DNA of 64,000 nucleotides, from NCBI GenBank assembly GCA_018266795.1, contig JAFDZV010000013.1, forward strand, positions 124,001 to 188,000. Direction: 5' to 3'. Each line of letters begins with the position of its first letter. Position 1 is the stretch's first letter. Made by a program: the position numbers and the translations under genes. Of this stretch, positions 17,233 through 26,420 are shown one piece after another. Source of the DNA: Bacteroidota bacterium (lineage in GTDB: Bacteria; Bacteroidota; Ignavibacteria; OLB7). The notes beneath the pieces are model-generated. The model did no database searches, was not told where the DNA came from, and saw nothing but the letters and a program-made list of their open reading frames with translations.

Positions 17233-18033
17233 CTAGTCGTTGCTCTCGCTCTCGGTCTGAACCGCCGAAATCCGGATGGAGACGTTGTCCGCGGACTTCC
17301 CTTTCGCAAGCGTCACCGGCGGACGCAGGTCGAACACCAGACGTGCGGTGCTGATCCCCTGCGACTTGAACCAGGTCTTCAATGCAGCCACGCGCCCCTC
17401 GCCGAGCACCTTTGCGGGATCCTCGCCGGCAGCCGGGGCAACAGGCTCGGTTGCTGCAGGCGCCGCTCCCTTCTTCGGTTTTTTCGCGGCCGGCTTCCTG
17501 GCCGCCGAGACCACCTGCATGTCCGGGGTTACCGAAACCGCAACCACCACCGATGACTGCTTCTTCATCATGTCCACAACGCCCTGCAGAGCGGGCGTAA
17601 CGTTCAGCTTCGGCGAACCGAGATCGAAGAGATGAGCATTCAACAGCACCTGTCCGATCGGAATCGGATCGAGCTTGAAGTCGTGAACGGACTCCTCGTA
17701 GTTGTTCCCTTCGGCCGAACGCATCGTGAAGGTTCCCACGTAAAAACGGGGCGAGATGATTTCGAAGCGATAATCGGTTGCGGGAGCAAGGATCAACTGA
17801 TAGGCGCCGGTACGCGGATTGATCTTCGAGAACGCGAACGTTTCGGTTGCGGTCCCCTTGTACACGTTCACCCGCCCCCCGTCGGCCGGCTTGCCGCTCT
17901 TGGAATCGGTTATCGTACCCTTGACCAGTTTCACCGGATTGGATTGTGCGAACGCCGCCACATGAGGAACGGCGAGACACAGGAACAGGGCCGTTGCGCC
18001 GATGCGCAACGTGGAGCACAAACGTTGTGTCAT
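17233..18033 (-). CDS. Secreted OmpA-like protein with peptidase-regulatory-like domain
   Basis: The 266-aa product has a signal peptide (hydrophobic about residues 12-27, cleavage after AFAQ). Residues 33-130 resemble a carboxypeptidase-regulatory/CNA-B-like beta-sandwich (KGTITDSKSGKPADGGRVNVY, TGAYQLILAPATDYRFEI). A Lys/Ala/Pro-rich linker (about 180-200) precedes an OmpA-like tail (VLGEGRVAALKTWFKSQGIS). Such proteins bind peptidoglycan in the periplasm; the specific role is unknown. It is followed by a hairpin terminator and is probably monocistronic. A perfect tandem 9-mer lies about 160 bases upstream. Confidence 0.7.
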   Translation of the reverse strand: MTQRLCSTLRIGATALFLCLAVPHVAAFAQSNPVKLVKGTITDSKSGKPADGGRVNVYKGTATETFAFSKINPRTGAYQLILAPATDYRFEIISPRFYVGTFTMRSAEGNNYEESVHDFKLDPIPIGQVLLNAHLFDLGSPKLNVTPALQGVVDMMKKQSSVVVAVSVTPDMQVVSAARKPAAKKPKKGAAPAATEPVAPAAGEDPAKVLGEGRVAALKTWFKSQGISTARLVFDLRPPVTLAKGKSADNVSIRISAVQTESESND

Positions 18034-18193
18034 GAGATTGTCGACGAGTGATTGATTGCCGCAGCAATACCGAGCGGAGTTCGGAATCGGTTCCCGGATA
18101 CGCCGGTGATTGCATCATCCGGAGCAGACGGAGCGGCCGCGTGATCGTTGAACTGTTGAAGACTTCAGGGCGAGCATGCCGCGTGCCGGACGA

Positions 18194-18211
18194 TATGCAT
18201 GCTATGCATGC
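18194..18211. repeat. Tandem 9-bp repeat with ATGCAT palindromes
   Basis: TATGCATGC occurs twice in a row. Each copy contains the palindrome ATGCAT, so the site looks like a possible operator. It lies about 160 bases upstream of the 17233-18033 gene and beyond the end of the enoyl-CoA hydratase gene. Confidence 0.45.
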
Positions 18212-18282
18212 TTCGACGACGCCGGACGGAAGCGTGTCGTGTGACCGAGTCGCCGAGACATAACACGGCAGCAGCCGAAGCG

Positions 18283-19053
18283 TTACGCCTTGTCAAGGAA
18301 CCGAGCGATTCCCTCGCGGCAATCCGGTGTCATTCGCGCCAGCGCGTTCATGCGCGAGGCGTAGTCCAGCGCCGAATCGAGCGGCATGCCGTCCAGTGCG
18401 GCGAGCATCTGTTTGGTCATCGCCACCGCCGTCGGGCTCGCCTTGCAGATCGCTTCCGCTATGGCATCCACGGCAGTGTCCAGCGCTGCCGCATCACCAT
18501 CCACGAGCGTGGTCACCAGCCCCCGTTCGTACGCCTCCTCCGCATCCACGATGCGCCCGCTCAGAAGCAGCTCGCGCGTACGAGCCTGTGTTGCCTTGCG
18601 CAGAAGGAACGCCATGACGATCGCCGGTATGAACCCGATCCGCACCTCGGTGTAGCCGAAGGAAGCCTCCTTCGAAGCAACGACCATATCGCAGACGGTA
18701 GCCAGTCCGCAGCCGCCGGCAATCGCCGGGCCATGCACACGCGCAATTACCGGCTTCGGCGATTGGTAGATCGTCTTCAGCGTTGCGGCCAGTGCGGCGG
18801 AGTCGTCCATGTTGTCGAGCACGGTGAACTCCGCCATGCTGCGCAGATAGGCAAGATCTGCACCGGCACAGAAGGTGGGCCCGCGCCCGCCGAGCACAAC
18901 AACGCGAACCGAATCGTTCGCTATCATTCCCCTCATCGCATCCTGCAACTCCTCAACGAGAGTTCTGTCCAGAGCATTGCGCTTCTCCGGACGGTTGAGC
19001 CAGATGCGACCGATTCCATCGCTCGCTGTTGTTTCAAGCCGAGTATATGCCAT
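18283..19053 (-). CDS. Enoyl-CoA hydratase/isomerase family protein
   Basis: A 256-aa crotonase-fold enzyme acting on acyl-CoA thioesters. The oxyanion-hole motif GRGPTFCAGADLAYLRSM and HGPAIAGGCGLATVCDMVVAS are present, as are RIGFIPAIVMAFLLRK and the C-terminal CREGIARFLDK. The position after FIPA that often carries a catalytic Glu has Ile-Val, and NRPEKRNALD is canonical, so hydratase or isomerase activity on, for example, methylglutaconyl-CoA is possible but not assigned. It stands directly downstream of the T9SS subtilase gene but is likely independent. Two further crotonase genes lie at 28995 and 29848. Confidence 0.88.
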   Translation of the reverse strand: MAYTRLETTASDGIGRIWLNRPEKRNALDRTLVEELQDAMRGMIANDSVRVVVLGGRGPTFCAGADLAYLRSMAEFTVLDNMDDSAALAATLKTIYQSPKPVIARVHGPAIAGGCGLATVCDMVVASKEASFGYTEVRIGFIPAIVMAFLLRKATQARTRELLLSGRIVDAEEAYERGLVTTLVDGDAAALDTAVDAIAEAICKASPTAVAMTKQMLAALDGMPLDSALDYASRMNALARMTPDCREGIARFLDKA

Positions 19054-19105
19054 AGATCCGGATTCATGATAACGCAGAGAACCGGCGAACCGCCGCGGGC
19101 TGCGC

Positions 19106-22069
19106 TCAGCGCATCAGAACAATACGACGCGATTCGACCCCGCTTCGCGATTCGAGTTGAATCTGATAAACGCCCGACGGAAGATTAATTGCGTTGAAGA
19201 CCACGCGCGACACGGCGCCGGTGCGCGGAAGGCGATCGCTCAGATCGGCAACCATGCGTCCCAACGCATCGAACACGCGCAACGTTGCCCCCGCATCGGT
19301 GCCGCCCACGGTGATCGTGGCCATTCCGGTGAACGGATTCGGGGTGACGTCCTGAAGCATGGCCCCGTACGCGCCGGTAGCCGCGACGTTCGCCGAAGTA
19401 TCGGAGTACGGCGGTGCCATGGAATGCATGGCATGTTCGGCATCGCCTGGAACGGTGGAGATGCCGATCACGAAGAGCGTGGTATCCTCGTCACCAGGCA
19501 TCATCCCTGCAACGCGCCTGCCAAGCACCAGGCTCACGTCGCTGCTGTCGGTCATCGGTGCCTTCTTGGAGCCGATGCCGTTGCTCACCGTAAACCACTT
19601 CTCGTCATCGTCGAAGCCGTCGAACAGGCGGATGGGAAGCGAATCGTTCCGGATGGCAAAGAAGATCGGCAGCGGCACCGGGCGCGCAACTCCGTGCGCC
19701 ACGTAGTATCCGGAGGAGCCGGTGATGAGGCCGTAGAACGGCACGTTGGTCTTCGGCGCAGCCTTGTAGTCGATCCCCTGGCCGATCTCCGTGTTGTCCA
19801 GGTCCCAGTCCATGAACATGGCGATCCGCAGACTGTCCAGACGGCTGCCGCTGATATTCTTCGTGCGCAAACGAAGCGCGATGCCATCCGGAACGCTGTC
19901 CAGCGTAACCACGTTCATGCGCATCTCCAGGCCAATGCGACGCTGTGCGGCGCCTGCATCGTTCATGGTAAGCGTGTAGTTGTTCGCGGCTGAGGGATAC
20001 TCCACCACGTTGAAGTCCGCACGCTGCGTGGCCGGATCGCCGGAACGGATGTTGCTCAGCACCTGAACCGCATTGGTGGAGAGAATGAAGCCCCCCTCGT
20101 AGAGGAAGGACGTTCCCTGATACTGCAAACCGTCGCCGATCGTGTTGGCGGAGTAGTCGGCAAACCCGATGCGCCCCTGATCGGTGAGCGACATGGTGAC
20201 GTTCGGTGTCCGGTAGGTGATGTACGGCTGATAGAACAACACCTTGTCGTAGTGATAATCCGTATAGCCGCCATCGGCCGTGATATCGATACGGAAGCGA
20301 AGGCGGCCCGGGGTAGGTTGCTTCAACTGAAAGCGGATGCCGCCATCCACCACCTTCGTCTCATTGGTATTGATCGATGCAAGCGAGAGCGCCGTGTCCT
20401 TGATGAAGAGCGCGGACGAGTCCGTGTTGTACACAGCCATCTTCACGCGAACATTGGTAGCGTTGCCGAGGATGTTCACAAGGCGCACGCGTAGGCGGCC
20501 GAAACGCCCAACACCGGCGCGGTCCTCCATCACTCCGTTGTCGTCCGTCATCCATACCGTGTCCACCATCACGGCGGGATGCGAGAAGGGATCGGTGGTC
20601 ACGGCCCTGAAAGCGTTCACACGGCCGTACCCGGTAAGGCGCTCCTTGCCGGGTACAAGAGGAAGCGGGTCCGATGTCAGACGGATGTGTGCGGCAGCCT
20701 GCTCCGCATTCAGTGCCGGAAACTTGGTGCGCACCAGCCCCATGATGCCGGACACCACCGGCGTTGCGTACGAGGTGGCCGGGCTCAGATCGGCGTAGCC
20801 GTTGTTTGGGTTCGTGGAGAACCCGCCCGGCGAGGCGACGTCCACCTGCTCGCCCCAGGTGGTGGTGAACTGGTCCGACCGGTCGAGCGCACCAACGCCG
20901 AACACATGATCGTAGCCGGCCGGATAGAAGTTTTCATACAGCACGCCGTTCCCGGAGGCCGCAACGATCGCGCAATCGTTCGACGTTGCAAGGTCCGTGA
21001 TCAGATCCTGCAGCGCCTGCGAGTAGGTATCTGCGCCGAAGCTGCAATTGACAATCTTGAAATGGCGCACGCGGATGGCGTATACCAGGCCGTCGTACGC
21101 ACGGATCAGGGAGCCGCCGGACTTCAGCGCCGTCTTGATCGGGAAGAACTTGCAGAGATAGCCTGCGCCTGCAATGCCGATGCCGTTGTTGGTTGCAGCG
21201 GCCGCATAGCCGGAGACCTGGGTTCCATGATCTTCGCCGATCGTCTCCCCCGGCTTCGAGCCGTCGTCGAGGGCCGTAAGGTTTGCACCTCGCCAGTCAT
21301 CCACCGTACCGTTGTGATCGTCGTCGATGCCGTTGGTGGCCTTGTCGTGCCCCTGCGCATCGACGCCGAACTCACCGGGATTCTGCTTGATGTTCGGAGA
21401 AAGATCCTCGTGCGTCTGATCGATGCCGGCATCGACGATCGCGATCACCATGTTGGTGTCTCCCTTCCACACCTCCCACGCCTGCTTCAGCTTCACCTGA
21501 TCGGCCTGATACTGCTGCGAGAGAAGGGGATCGTTGGGAGGCGCAACGCCGTCCAGCCCGCAGGTGTGCGGCACCACGATCGGCTCCGCATACTCCACCT
21601 CGGGAAGCCGGGCCATCAATCGTGCGGCATCGGCGGGCAGCATCGGCGACGTGTAATGGAACTCTATGATGCGGCTCATGTCCTCCTCCGCATCACGCAC
21701 CGCCTGCTGCCCTCGCGAGCTGAGGCGCTGAATCCGTTCGGCCTCTCCCTTGTCCGGCGGAAGCTGCGTGAACGGAATGGGCGATGCCGATCCGGTCTGC
21801 AACCCTGCGCGCGAGGCCAGCGCCAGCACGGCCTGCGACGGGTTGGTTGCAACGCCCTTGCGCAGCTTGACGAAGATGGCGCGTGCCACGATCTCGTCGT
21901 TCCCCCCTGCAGGATTGCGAATGAGCCCGGAAGCAGCAATCGCCTCCATCTTGGCGCTGGGTAGTACGGTTACCGCATCGTTCTGCGCTATCAGAAACGA
22001 TGATGCCGACATCATCAGGACAAACAATGCCGTCAGGGTACGAAGCAAGCGTGTGTTCATGGTATGCAT
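19106..22069 (-). CDS. Subtilisin-like (S8) protease with T9SS sorting domain
   Basis: A 987-aa secreted protease with a signal peptide to about residue 29 and a propeptide-like segment to about 170. The S8 catalytic domain has Asp213 (AIVDAGIDQTHEDL), His281 (GEDHGTQVSG), oxyanion Asn374 (AASGNG) and Ser433 (ATSYATPVVSG). Beta-sandwich regions follow (500-890). The last about 80 residues are a type A T9SS sorting domain (TPNPFTGMATITV, VFDALGRMV, LPSGVYQIQLES, ending RRIVLMR). The product is expected to be exported by Sec, then T9SS, and placed on the surface or released. ATG 22060 (residue 4) is an alternative start. No T9SS machinery gene was recognised with certainty in the window. Confidence 0.92.
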   Translation of the reverse strand: MHTMNTRLLRTLTALFVLMMSASSFLIAQNDAVTVLPSAKMEAIAASGLIRNPAGGNDEIVARAIFVKLRKGVATNPSQAVLALASRAGLQTGSASPIPFTQLPPDKGEAERIQRLSSRGQQAVRDAEEDMSRIIEFHYTSPMLPADAARLMARLPEVEYAEPIVVPHTCGLDGVAPPNDPLLSQQYQADQVKLKQAWEVWKGDTNMVIAIVDAGIDQTHEDLSPNIKQNPGEFGVDAQGHDKATNGIDDDHNGTVDDWRGANLTALDDGSKPGETIGEDHGTQVSGYAAAATNNGIGIAGAGYLCKFFPIKTALKSGGSLIRAYDGLVYAIRVRHFKIVNCSFGADTYSQALQDLITDLATSNDCAIVAASGNGVLYENFYPAGYDHVFGVGALDRSDQFTTTWGEQVDVASPGGFSTNPNNGYADLSPATSYATPVVSGIMGLVRTKFPALNAEQAAAHIRLTSDPLPLVPGKERLTGYGRVNAFRAVTTDPFSHPAVMVDTVWMTDDNGVMEDRAGVGRFGRLRVRLVNILGNATNVRVKMAVYNTDSSALFIKDTALSLASINTNETKVVDGGIRFQLKQPTPGRLRFRIDITADGGYTDYHYDKVLFYQPYITYRTPNVTMSLTDQGRIGFADYSANTIGDGLQYQGTSFLYEGGFILSTNAVQVLSNIRSGDPATQRADFNVVEYPSAANNYTLTMNDAGAAQRRIGLEMRMNVVTLDSVPDGIALRLRTKNISGSRLDSLRIAMFMDWDLDNTEIGQGIDYKAAPKTNVPFYGLITGSSGYYVAHGVARPVPLPIFFAIRNDSLPIRLFDGFDDDEKWFTVSNGIGSKKAPMTDSSDVSLVLGRRVAGMMPGDEDTTLFVIGISTVPGDAEHAMHSMAPPYSDTSANVAATGAYGAMLQDVTPNPFTGMATITVGGTDAGATLRVFDALGRMVADLSDRLPRTGAVSRVVFNAINLPSGVYQIQLESRSGVESRRIVLMR

Positions 22070-22491
22070 TCAGGGTCAGACTCTCGGTTCCGCAATCTGC
22101 CAGTGGGACCCGTGCAGACGGATGCGGCACAATGAACAATGAGACGGAGGCAGTTCCGTTCCGGGAATTCTCCACAGGGAACTGGTCATGCACGGCCGGT
22201 GACCGGCCGGGGAACGCCGAGTAGTGGGAACCACGGATTTGCCGGGCGGGCGGGACGGCCGGCTGCACGTGACAACGCCACAGAGTGGGAATTGCGATAC
22301 TTGAAATCAATGCCAATCGCGATCGACTGCAGACGGGAGTGCGAGGGCCATCTAGGATGACCTTCGCCCACCCATCAATGTCACGGAGCAGACAGAACGC
22401 TCTGCGTGGAGCAACGCCGGAAGGGCCATGAGCTGGCAGCCGGGACGGCATCACCATTGTGTTGTGTGAGGCACTGCGGGTGCACGCGGCG
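22070..22491. other. Intergenic upstream of subtilase gene
   Basis: 422 bases with no recognisable gene. A short GC palindrome GGCCGGTGACCGGCC lies near 22195-22210. The stretch should contain the subtilase promoter and the 3' end signal of the YmdB-type gene, but I could not fix either. Confidence 0.5.
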
Positions 22492-23295
22492 CTATGTCCG
22501 GCGAACGAACTCAGGCACGGAGATCGGCTCGATGGCAACGGCCTTGCCGCTGGCGGTATCAACTTCGAGATAGACGGCCGAGAGGCGGCCATCGTTCTCG
22601 GCCAACTCGAACTTGTGCGGTGTCTGGGTCATGAAGCGTCGGATGGCTACCTCCTTCTTCATGCCGATCACCGAATCGTACGGCCCCGTCATGCCCACAT
22701 CGGTAAGGAAGGCCGTGCCGCCCGGGAGGATGCGGGCATCGTTGGTCTGCACATGCGTATGGGTGCCGATCACGGCGCTCACCCGGCCATCGAGGTGCCA
22801 TGCAAGCGCCATCTTCTCGGCAGTTGCCTCGGCATGGAAGTCCACGACGATCGTGTGCGTCTCCTGCGCAATGCGCCCAACGGCCCAATCCGCACCGCGG
22901 AAGGGGCAGTCGATCGGCTGCATGTACGTGCGCCCCTGAAGATTGACAACCCCGAATCTGGTGCCGTCATCCAGCGTGAAGACAACGTAGCCGTAGCCGG
23001 GGTTCTCGCGCGGATAGTTCAGCGGCCGGAGGACGTTGCGATTGGAGGCAAGCACATCCTTCGATTGCCAGCGCTCCCACACGTGATTGCCCGACGTGAT
23101 CACATGCGCGCCGGCGCGAAAGATCGCGTCCACATCGGAGGTACGGAATCCCTTCCCCTCGTGAGTGTTCTCGCCGTTGACGATGACAAAATCGGCGTTG
23201 TATCGCTTGATAAGAGGTGGAAGATGTTCTCCAAGCAGGCGCAACCCAACTTCGCCCACGATATCCCCAACCATCAGCACATGTTTCACGGTCAT
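22492..23295 (-). CDS. YmdB-type metallophosphoesterase
   Basis: A 267-aa calcineurin-like phosphoesterase of the YmdB family (TIGR00282), with phosphodiesterase activity on 2',3'-cyclic nucleotides reported for relatives. Metal-site motifs are visible: MVGDIVGEVG (Asp10), VNGENTHEGKG (Glu and Asn), TSGNHVWER (Asn/His), DFHAEATAEK and GTHTHVQTND. The ATG at 23295 gives the normal MTVKHVLMVGDIVG start; the longer frame to 23361 is not conserved. The gene is divergent from the cobalamin adenosyltransferase gene, with a 188-base shared upstream region that holds a good Bacteroidota-type promoter for the other direction. Confidence 0.93.
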   Translation of the reverse strand: MTVKHVLMVGDIVGEVGLRLLGEHLPPLIKRYNADFVIVNGENTHEGKGFRTSDVDAIFRAGAHVITSGNHVWERWQSKDVLASNRNVLRPLNYPRENPGYGYVVFTLDDGTRFGVVNLQGRTYMQPIDCPFRGADWAVGRIAQETHTIVVDFHAEATAEKMALAWHLDGRVSAVIGTHTHVQTNDARILPGGTAFLTDVGMTGPYDSVIGMKKEVAIRRFMTQTPHKFELAENDGRLSAVYLEVDTASGKAVAIEPISVPEFVRRT

Positions 23296-23364
23296 TGTAA
23301 TCGCTGTTGCATCAGAGTCCCTTCTGTCCGTTTCGCTTTTTACGGTTTGCGACACCACCATCTG

Positions 23365-23393
23365 TTGTCGTTACAGTGACAAACGTATCTTTG
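23365..23393 (+). promoter_or_regulatory. Bacteroidota-type promoter for adenosyltransferase
   Basis: TTG (23365-23367), an 18-base spacer and TATCTTTG (23386-23393) match the -33 TTG / -7 TAnnTTTG arrangement of Bacteroidota promoters. The transcript would start near 23399, leaving a leader of about 85 bases before the ATG at 23484. Confidence 0.6.
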
Positions 23394-23483
23394 CACGCTT
23401 TGCACCCGGGACACGGCGCGGGAGCGAAGATATGAAGCGCGGCGCGAACCGCGCGCATTTCTCTCCCCCGAACAACCCTGCCG

Positions 23484-24053
23484 ATGGCCGACAAGATCTA
23501 TACAAAAACGGGTGATGACGGCACCACCGGCCTGTTCGGCGGCCGCCGGGTGGCGAAGGATGCATTGCGCATCGAGGGCTACGGCACGGTGGACGAACTG
23601 AACAGCTTCATCGGGCTCGCGCGATCCTCCGGCACCATGCAGGCGGAGCATGACGACCTGCTGGCCACCATTCAGGAACAATTGTTCGTGCTGGGTGCGG
23701 ATCTGGCCACCCCACACGACGCCATGAAAAATTTTTCGCTCCCGCGCGTTACAGCCAGTGAGACCGCGTGTCTTGAACAGGCTATCGACGCCCTGGAAGC
23801 AACGCTCCCCCCACTGAAGAACTTCATCCTCCCCGGCGGATCGCCCGCCGGAGCGGCGCTTCATCTTGCGCGGACAGTCTGCCGGCGTGCCGAACGCAAG
23901 GTTGTCGCGCTGGCGCATGAGGAGCCGGAGATCGGCAGACATCCGGTTGAATACCTGAATCGGTTGAGCGATCTTCTGTTCGTGCTGGCTCGTGCGGTAA
24001 ACCACGCTGCAGGAATTGCAGAGCATCCATGGATGCCTCGCTCGCGAGAATGA
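23484..24053 (+). CDS. PduO-type cob(I)alamin adenosyltransferase
   Basis: The 189-aa enzyme transfers adenosyl from ATP to cob(I)alamin to make coenzyme B12. The family start KIYTKTGDDGTTGLFGGRRV is the ATP-binding N-terminal loop, then YGTVDELNSFIGLAR, and the C-terminal signature CRRAERKVVAL with PVEYLNRLSDLLFVLAR. It is the usual length for the family. The organism therefore uses adenosylcobalamin-dependent enzymes. No corrinoid biosynthesis gene and no visible cobalamin riboswitch were found next to it; the magnesium-chelatase-like genes 28 kb away could in principle serve cobalt insertion, but that is speculative. Confidence 0.95.
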   Translation: MADKIYTKTGDDGTTGLFGGRRVAKDALRIEGYGTVDELNSFIGLARSSGTMQAEHDDLLATIQEQLFVLGADLATPHDAMKNFSLPRVTASETACLEQAIDALEATLPPLKNFILPGGSPAGAALHLARTVCRRAERKVVALAHEEPEIGRHPVEYLNRLSDLLFVLARAVNHAAGIAEHPWMPRSRE

Positions 24054-24347
24054 CAGGCGTAACCCACGCAACTCCCCTCGGCCGCTTACTTATGTGAAGG
24101 GTTGACCGTTGTTCTCTGCACAGGAATCCCGCCTGTCGCATCACGAGCCGATTTGTTGCTCAGGCTAAACCTCGACCCGTTCACTCTCACTAAGAGTCCG
24201 TTGCTGTGATGCACGGCGGTTGCGGGGTTCATGTGAGAAATGCCGTCACGGCAAAACAACGTTCATTCCCAATCAACTTCAATACAACGTACACTCCCTG
24301 CCACCGTGTGTGGAGTGTTCATGTCTCACTTTGTGGAGAACCAGACA
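24054..24347. other. Leader region with hairpin before Fn3 lipoprotein
   Basis: About 290 bases without a gene. A 7-bp stem (24291-24297 with 24312-24318, arm ACACTCC) lies 30 bases before the ATG at 24348. An in-frame upstream ATG at 24321 would add nine residues before the signal peptide. Confidence 0.45.
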
Positions 24348-25325
24348 ATGAAGGTCAGGAACTTTCTGTTGAGCGGTCTCGTCGTTGCCGCAATGGGTCT
24401 CGTAGCCGTTGGCTGTAACGAGAACCCAACTGATAATCCGTCAACCGGCAATTCGCCGCTGGCGCCGACATCGCTGATGGCGTCGTCCACCGGACCGGAC
24501 GCAGTGGCACTGAAGTGGACCCCGGCAACGGACACGGGCACGATCACGTTCAAGGTGGCATGGAAGTCGGCCGACGGTACGGACAGCGGTTCTGTGAGCG
24601 GTCTTACCTCCAGCACACAGACGGTCACGGGGCTGAAGGTCGGCAAGCAGTACACCTTCTCGGTCACCGCCGTGCGCGGCACGCTCTCCTCGACCGCCGC
24701 AACCGTTGATGCAGCCGGCGCAACGCGCTATGGTTCGACAACATCGCTCAAGTTGTACGAGAGCGTCTCGTCGCTCCCGAGCGGCCTCGTAGTGGATCCC
24801 GCACTCGGCGGCCCGGCCGTCGTCAGCGTCAGCTCGTCGAACCCGAACCTCTCGAACGTGCAGCTCGCGATCTACGTGGACACGCAGGATCCTCTCCACT
24901 TCGAGATCGGACCGGCGTATGCATACGATACCACGATCTATCGCAACGCGAACCTGTTCGATCACAACACGTACATCTCGGACTCGACGTTCCCGGCAGC
25001 GAATCTCGACAGCTGGTACGGCACCGGTTCGATCGCCGGCCGGTTCCTCACCACCGGCAACGTCTCCACGTTCGTGCTCCCTGACCTGCAGTCCACTCTT
25101 GGCCAGGGCCTCTACGTCCGCACCGGCACCCCGGGCAACTATCACTATGCGCGCCTGTTCATCAAGAACAACGGCGGCAAGCTCCTTCAGGGATCCGCCC
25201 CGGATCGCTATATCGAGGTGGAGATTTCCTACCAGACTGGTGCAAACCTTCCGTTCGCGAAGGGAAGCGTAGCAGCCACGCCGGCCAACGGCGCCTCCCA
25301 CGTCTTCAAGAAGCACGGCAACTAA
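24348..25325 (+). CDS. Lipoprotein with fibronectin type III-like domain
   Basis: The 325-aa product has a classic lipoprotein signal (MKVRN, then a hydrophobic core, lipobox AVGC with Cys23). A fibronectin type III-like domain spans about residues 38-125 (PTSLMASSTGPDAVALKWTP, TFKVAWKS, LKVGKQYTFSVTAVRG). The C-terminal part (130-325) is beta-rich, with no family recognised. The protein is expected on the outer membrane, perhaps in adhesion or carbohydrate contact, which is inference. GGAG lies about 11 bases before the ATG. A strong terminator follows 56 bases after the stop, so the gene is monocistronic. Confidence 0.8.
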   Translation: MKVRNFLLSGLVVAAMGLVAVGCNENPTDNPSTGNSPLAPTSLMASSTGPDAVALKWTPATDTGTITFKVAWKSADGTDSGSVSGLTSSTQTVTGLKVGKQYTFSVTAVRGTLSSTAATVDAAGATRYGSTTSLKLYESVSSLPSGLVVDPALGGPAVVSVSSSNPNLSNVQLAIYVDTQDPLHFEIGPAYAYDTTIYRNANLFDHNTYISDSTFPAANLDSWYGTGSIAGRFLTTGNVSTFVLPDLQSTLGQGLYVRTGTPGNYHYARLFIKNNGGKLLQGSAPDRYIEVEISYQTGANLPFAKGSVAATPANGASHVFKKHGN

Positions 25326-25380
25326 TCCCGACAGCGTCCGCAAGGGCGTAGTCAGGCCACGTGCCGACACGTAAGAACAG

Positions 25381-25411
25381 AAAGGGGGAAGCTTGAGAAG
25401 CTTCCCCCTTT
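25381..25411 (+). terminator. Strong intrinsic terminator
   Basis: A perfect 14-bp inverted repeat (25381-25394 with 25398-25411, arm AAAGGGGGAAGCTT) with a 3-base loop, followed by CCTTTTCC. It is the strongest hairpin seen in the window and ends the Fn3 lipoprotein transcript. The flanking A and T bases make it possible in both directions. Confidence 0.88.
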
Positions 25412-25534
25412 CCTTTTCCAGCATCCGCGTCACTGGCGCGGAAGAGCTATCACCCAACGCCCGCCACCGCGCTGCAACGATCAGTGCGTGCAGCCTGTGC
25501 GGCATGCAATTGCCGTCACGCCGCTACGTTCTCG

Positions 25535-25542
25535 TATCTTCG
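25535..25542 (+). promoter_or_regulatory. TAnnTTnG promoter element abutting start codon
   Basis: TATCTTCG ends four bases before the ATG at 25547, so the transcript would be leaderless or nearly so. A TTG occurs 22 bases upstream (25510-25512), slightly farther than usual for a -33 element. Confidence 0.45.
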
Positions 25543-25546
25543 CACC

Positions 25547-26359
25547 ATGTACCGGTTCCCTCGCGTTCTTACTGCATGCTGTGCCGTAGCAATCCACCTT
25601 GCCGGATGCGCCTCGGACCGCGTGATGCATTACGTGGTCAGCTCGCACAGTCCGTATCTCTGCTGCCGAACCATACGCTATGCAACCGCCGCATTCGCGG
25701 CCACGCAATCCAGTTCGCTCGCCGGCGACGGGGTGGCTGTCAGGCTGCTCGCAGATACAATCAGGGCCCGCTGTGCGGACGGCGCTCATGTGGACATCGT
25801 GATCGCGAACAACACGGACCAGGCGATCTATGTCCCGTTCTCCAACGATCTCGAGGGAGATCGGATTAAACTCTATCCATTCCGGCTTCTCTACGAAGGC
25901 GATCACCGGATACGGCTGGCGCGCCAGTTGCAGTACAACGACGTTGTGGAACGGCTGGACTCCAAGGTGCTGTTCTACCGGCTTCCTGCCGGGAAACAGA
26001 CAACACTGCACGCGAGCGTTCAGGAACGCTGGCTCTGCTCCGCGCTCACGACGGTCACCAAGGAGTACCTGGCACTGGAGTTGAACCCGACGTTCTATTC
26101 GGACCGGGTACGCGGGCTGCGCGAGGGAACCTACCGGCGCGATCCGAATCTGCTCCGTACCAGCGGCTTCTGCTACGAGATAGCATACACGCGACTGGGA
26201 TATCTGGACTCGCTTCCGGTTCAGCAGCGATCCGTCAACAGCCGCGGCGACACGACAACCGTACAGATCAACGTCAAGGAAGAACCGGGAACGTTCCTCG
26301 ATGCCTCGCAACATGTGGCACGCAGCAACGAAGCAGTGCTGATGATAGAAGACAATTGA
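25547..26359 (+). CDS. Lipoprotein of unknown function
   Basis: The 270-aa product starts with a lipoprotein signal (MYRFPRVLTACCAVAIHLAGC, lipobox LAGC, Cys21). The mature part has a beta-sandwich-like region (ADGAHVDIVIANNTDQAIYVPFSND) that resembles the immunoglobulin-like folds in other periplasmic proteins, but no family is identified. ATG 25547 was chosen over the frame back to 25484 because of the signal and the promoter element just upstream. The DUF1460 gene starts 61 bases downstream on the same strand and may be co-transcribed. Confidence 0.7.
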   Translation: MYRFPRVLTACCAVAIHLAGCASDRVMHYVVSSHSPYLCCRTIRYATAAFAATQSSSLAGDGVAVRLLADTIRARCADGAHVDIVIANNTDQAIYVPFSNDLEGDRIKLYPFRLLYEGDHRIRLARQLQYNDVVERLDSKVLFYRLPAGKQTTLHASVQERWLCSALTTVTKEYLALELNPTFYSDRVRGLREGTYRRDPNLLRTSGFCYEIAYTRLGYLDSLPVQQRSVNSRGDTTTVQINVKEEPGTFLDASQHVARSNEAVLMIEDN

Positions 26360-26420
26360 GATGGTGATGCCGGCAGTCCGCGCGCCGGTACTCCTGCACG
26401 AGAATCAAGACTCCGATACG

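Noticed and set aside
25381-25411. The strong inverted repeat taken as a possible insertion-sequence end.
   Set aside because: The 3-base loop, flanking A/T bases and position just after a stop codon fit an intrinsic terminator; no transposase or target duplication is seen.
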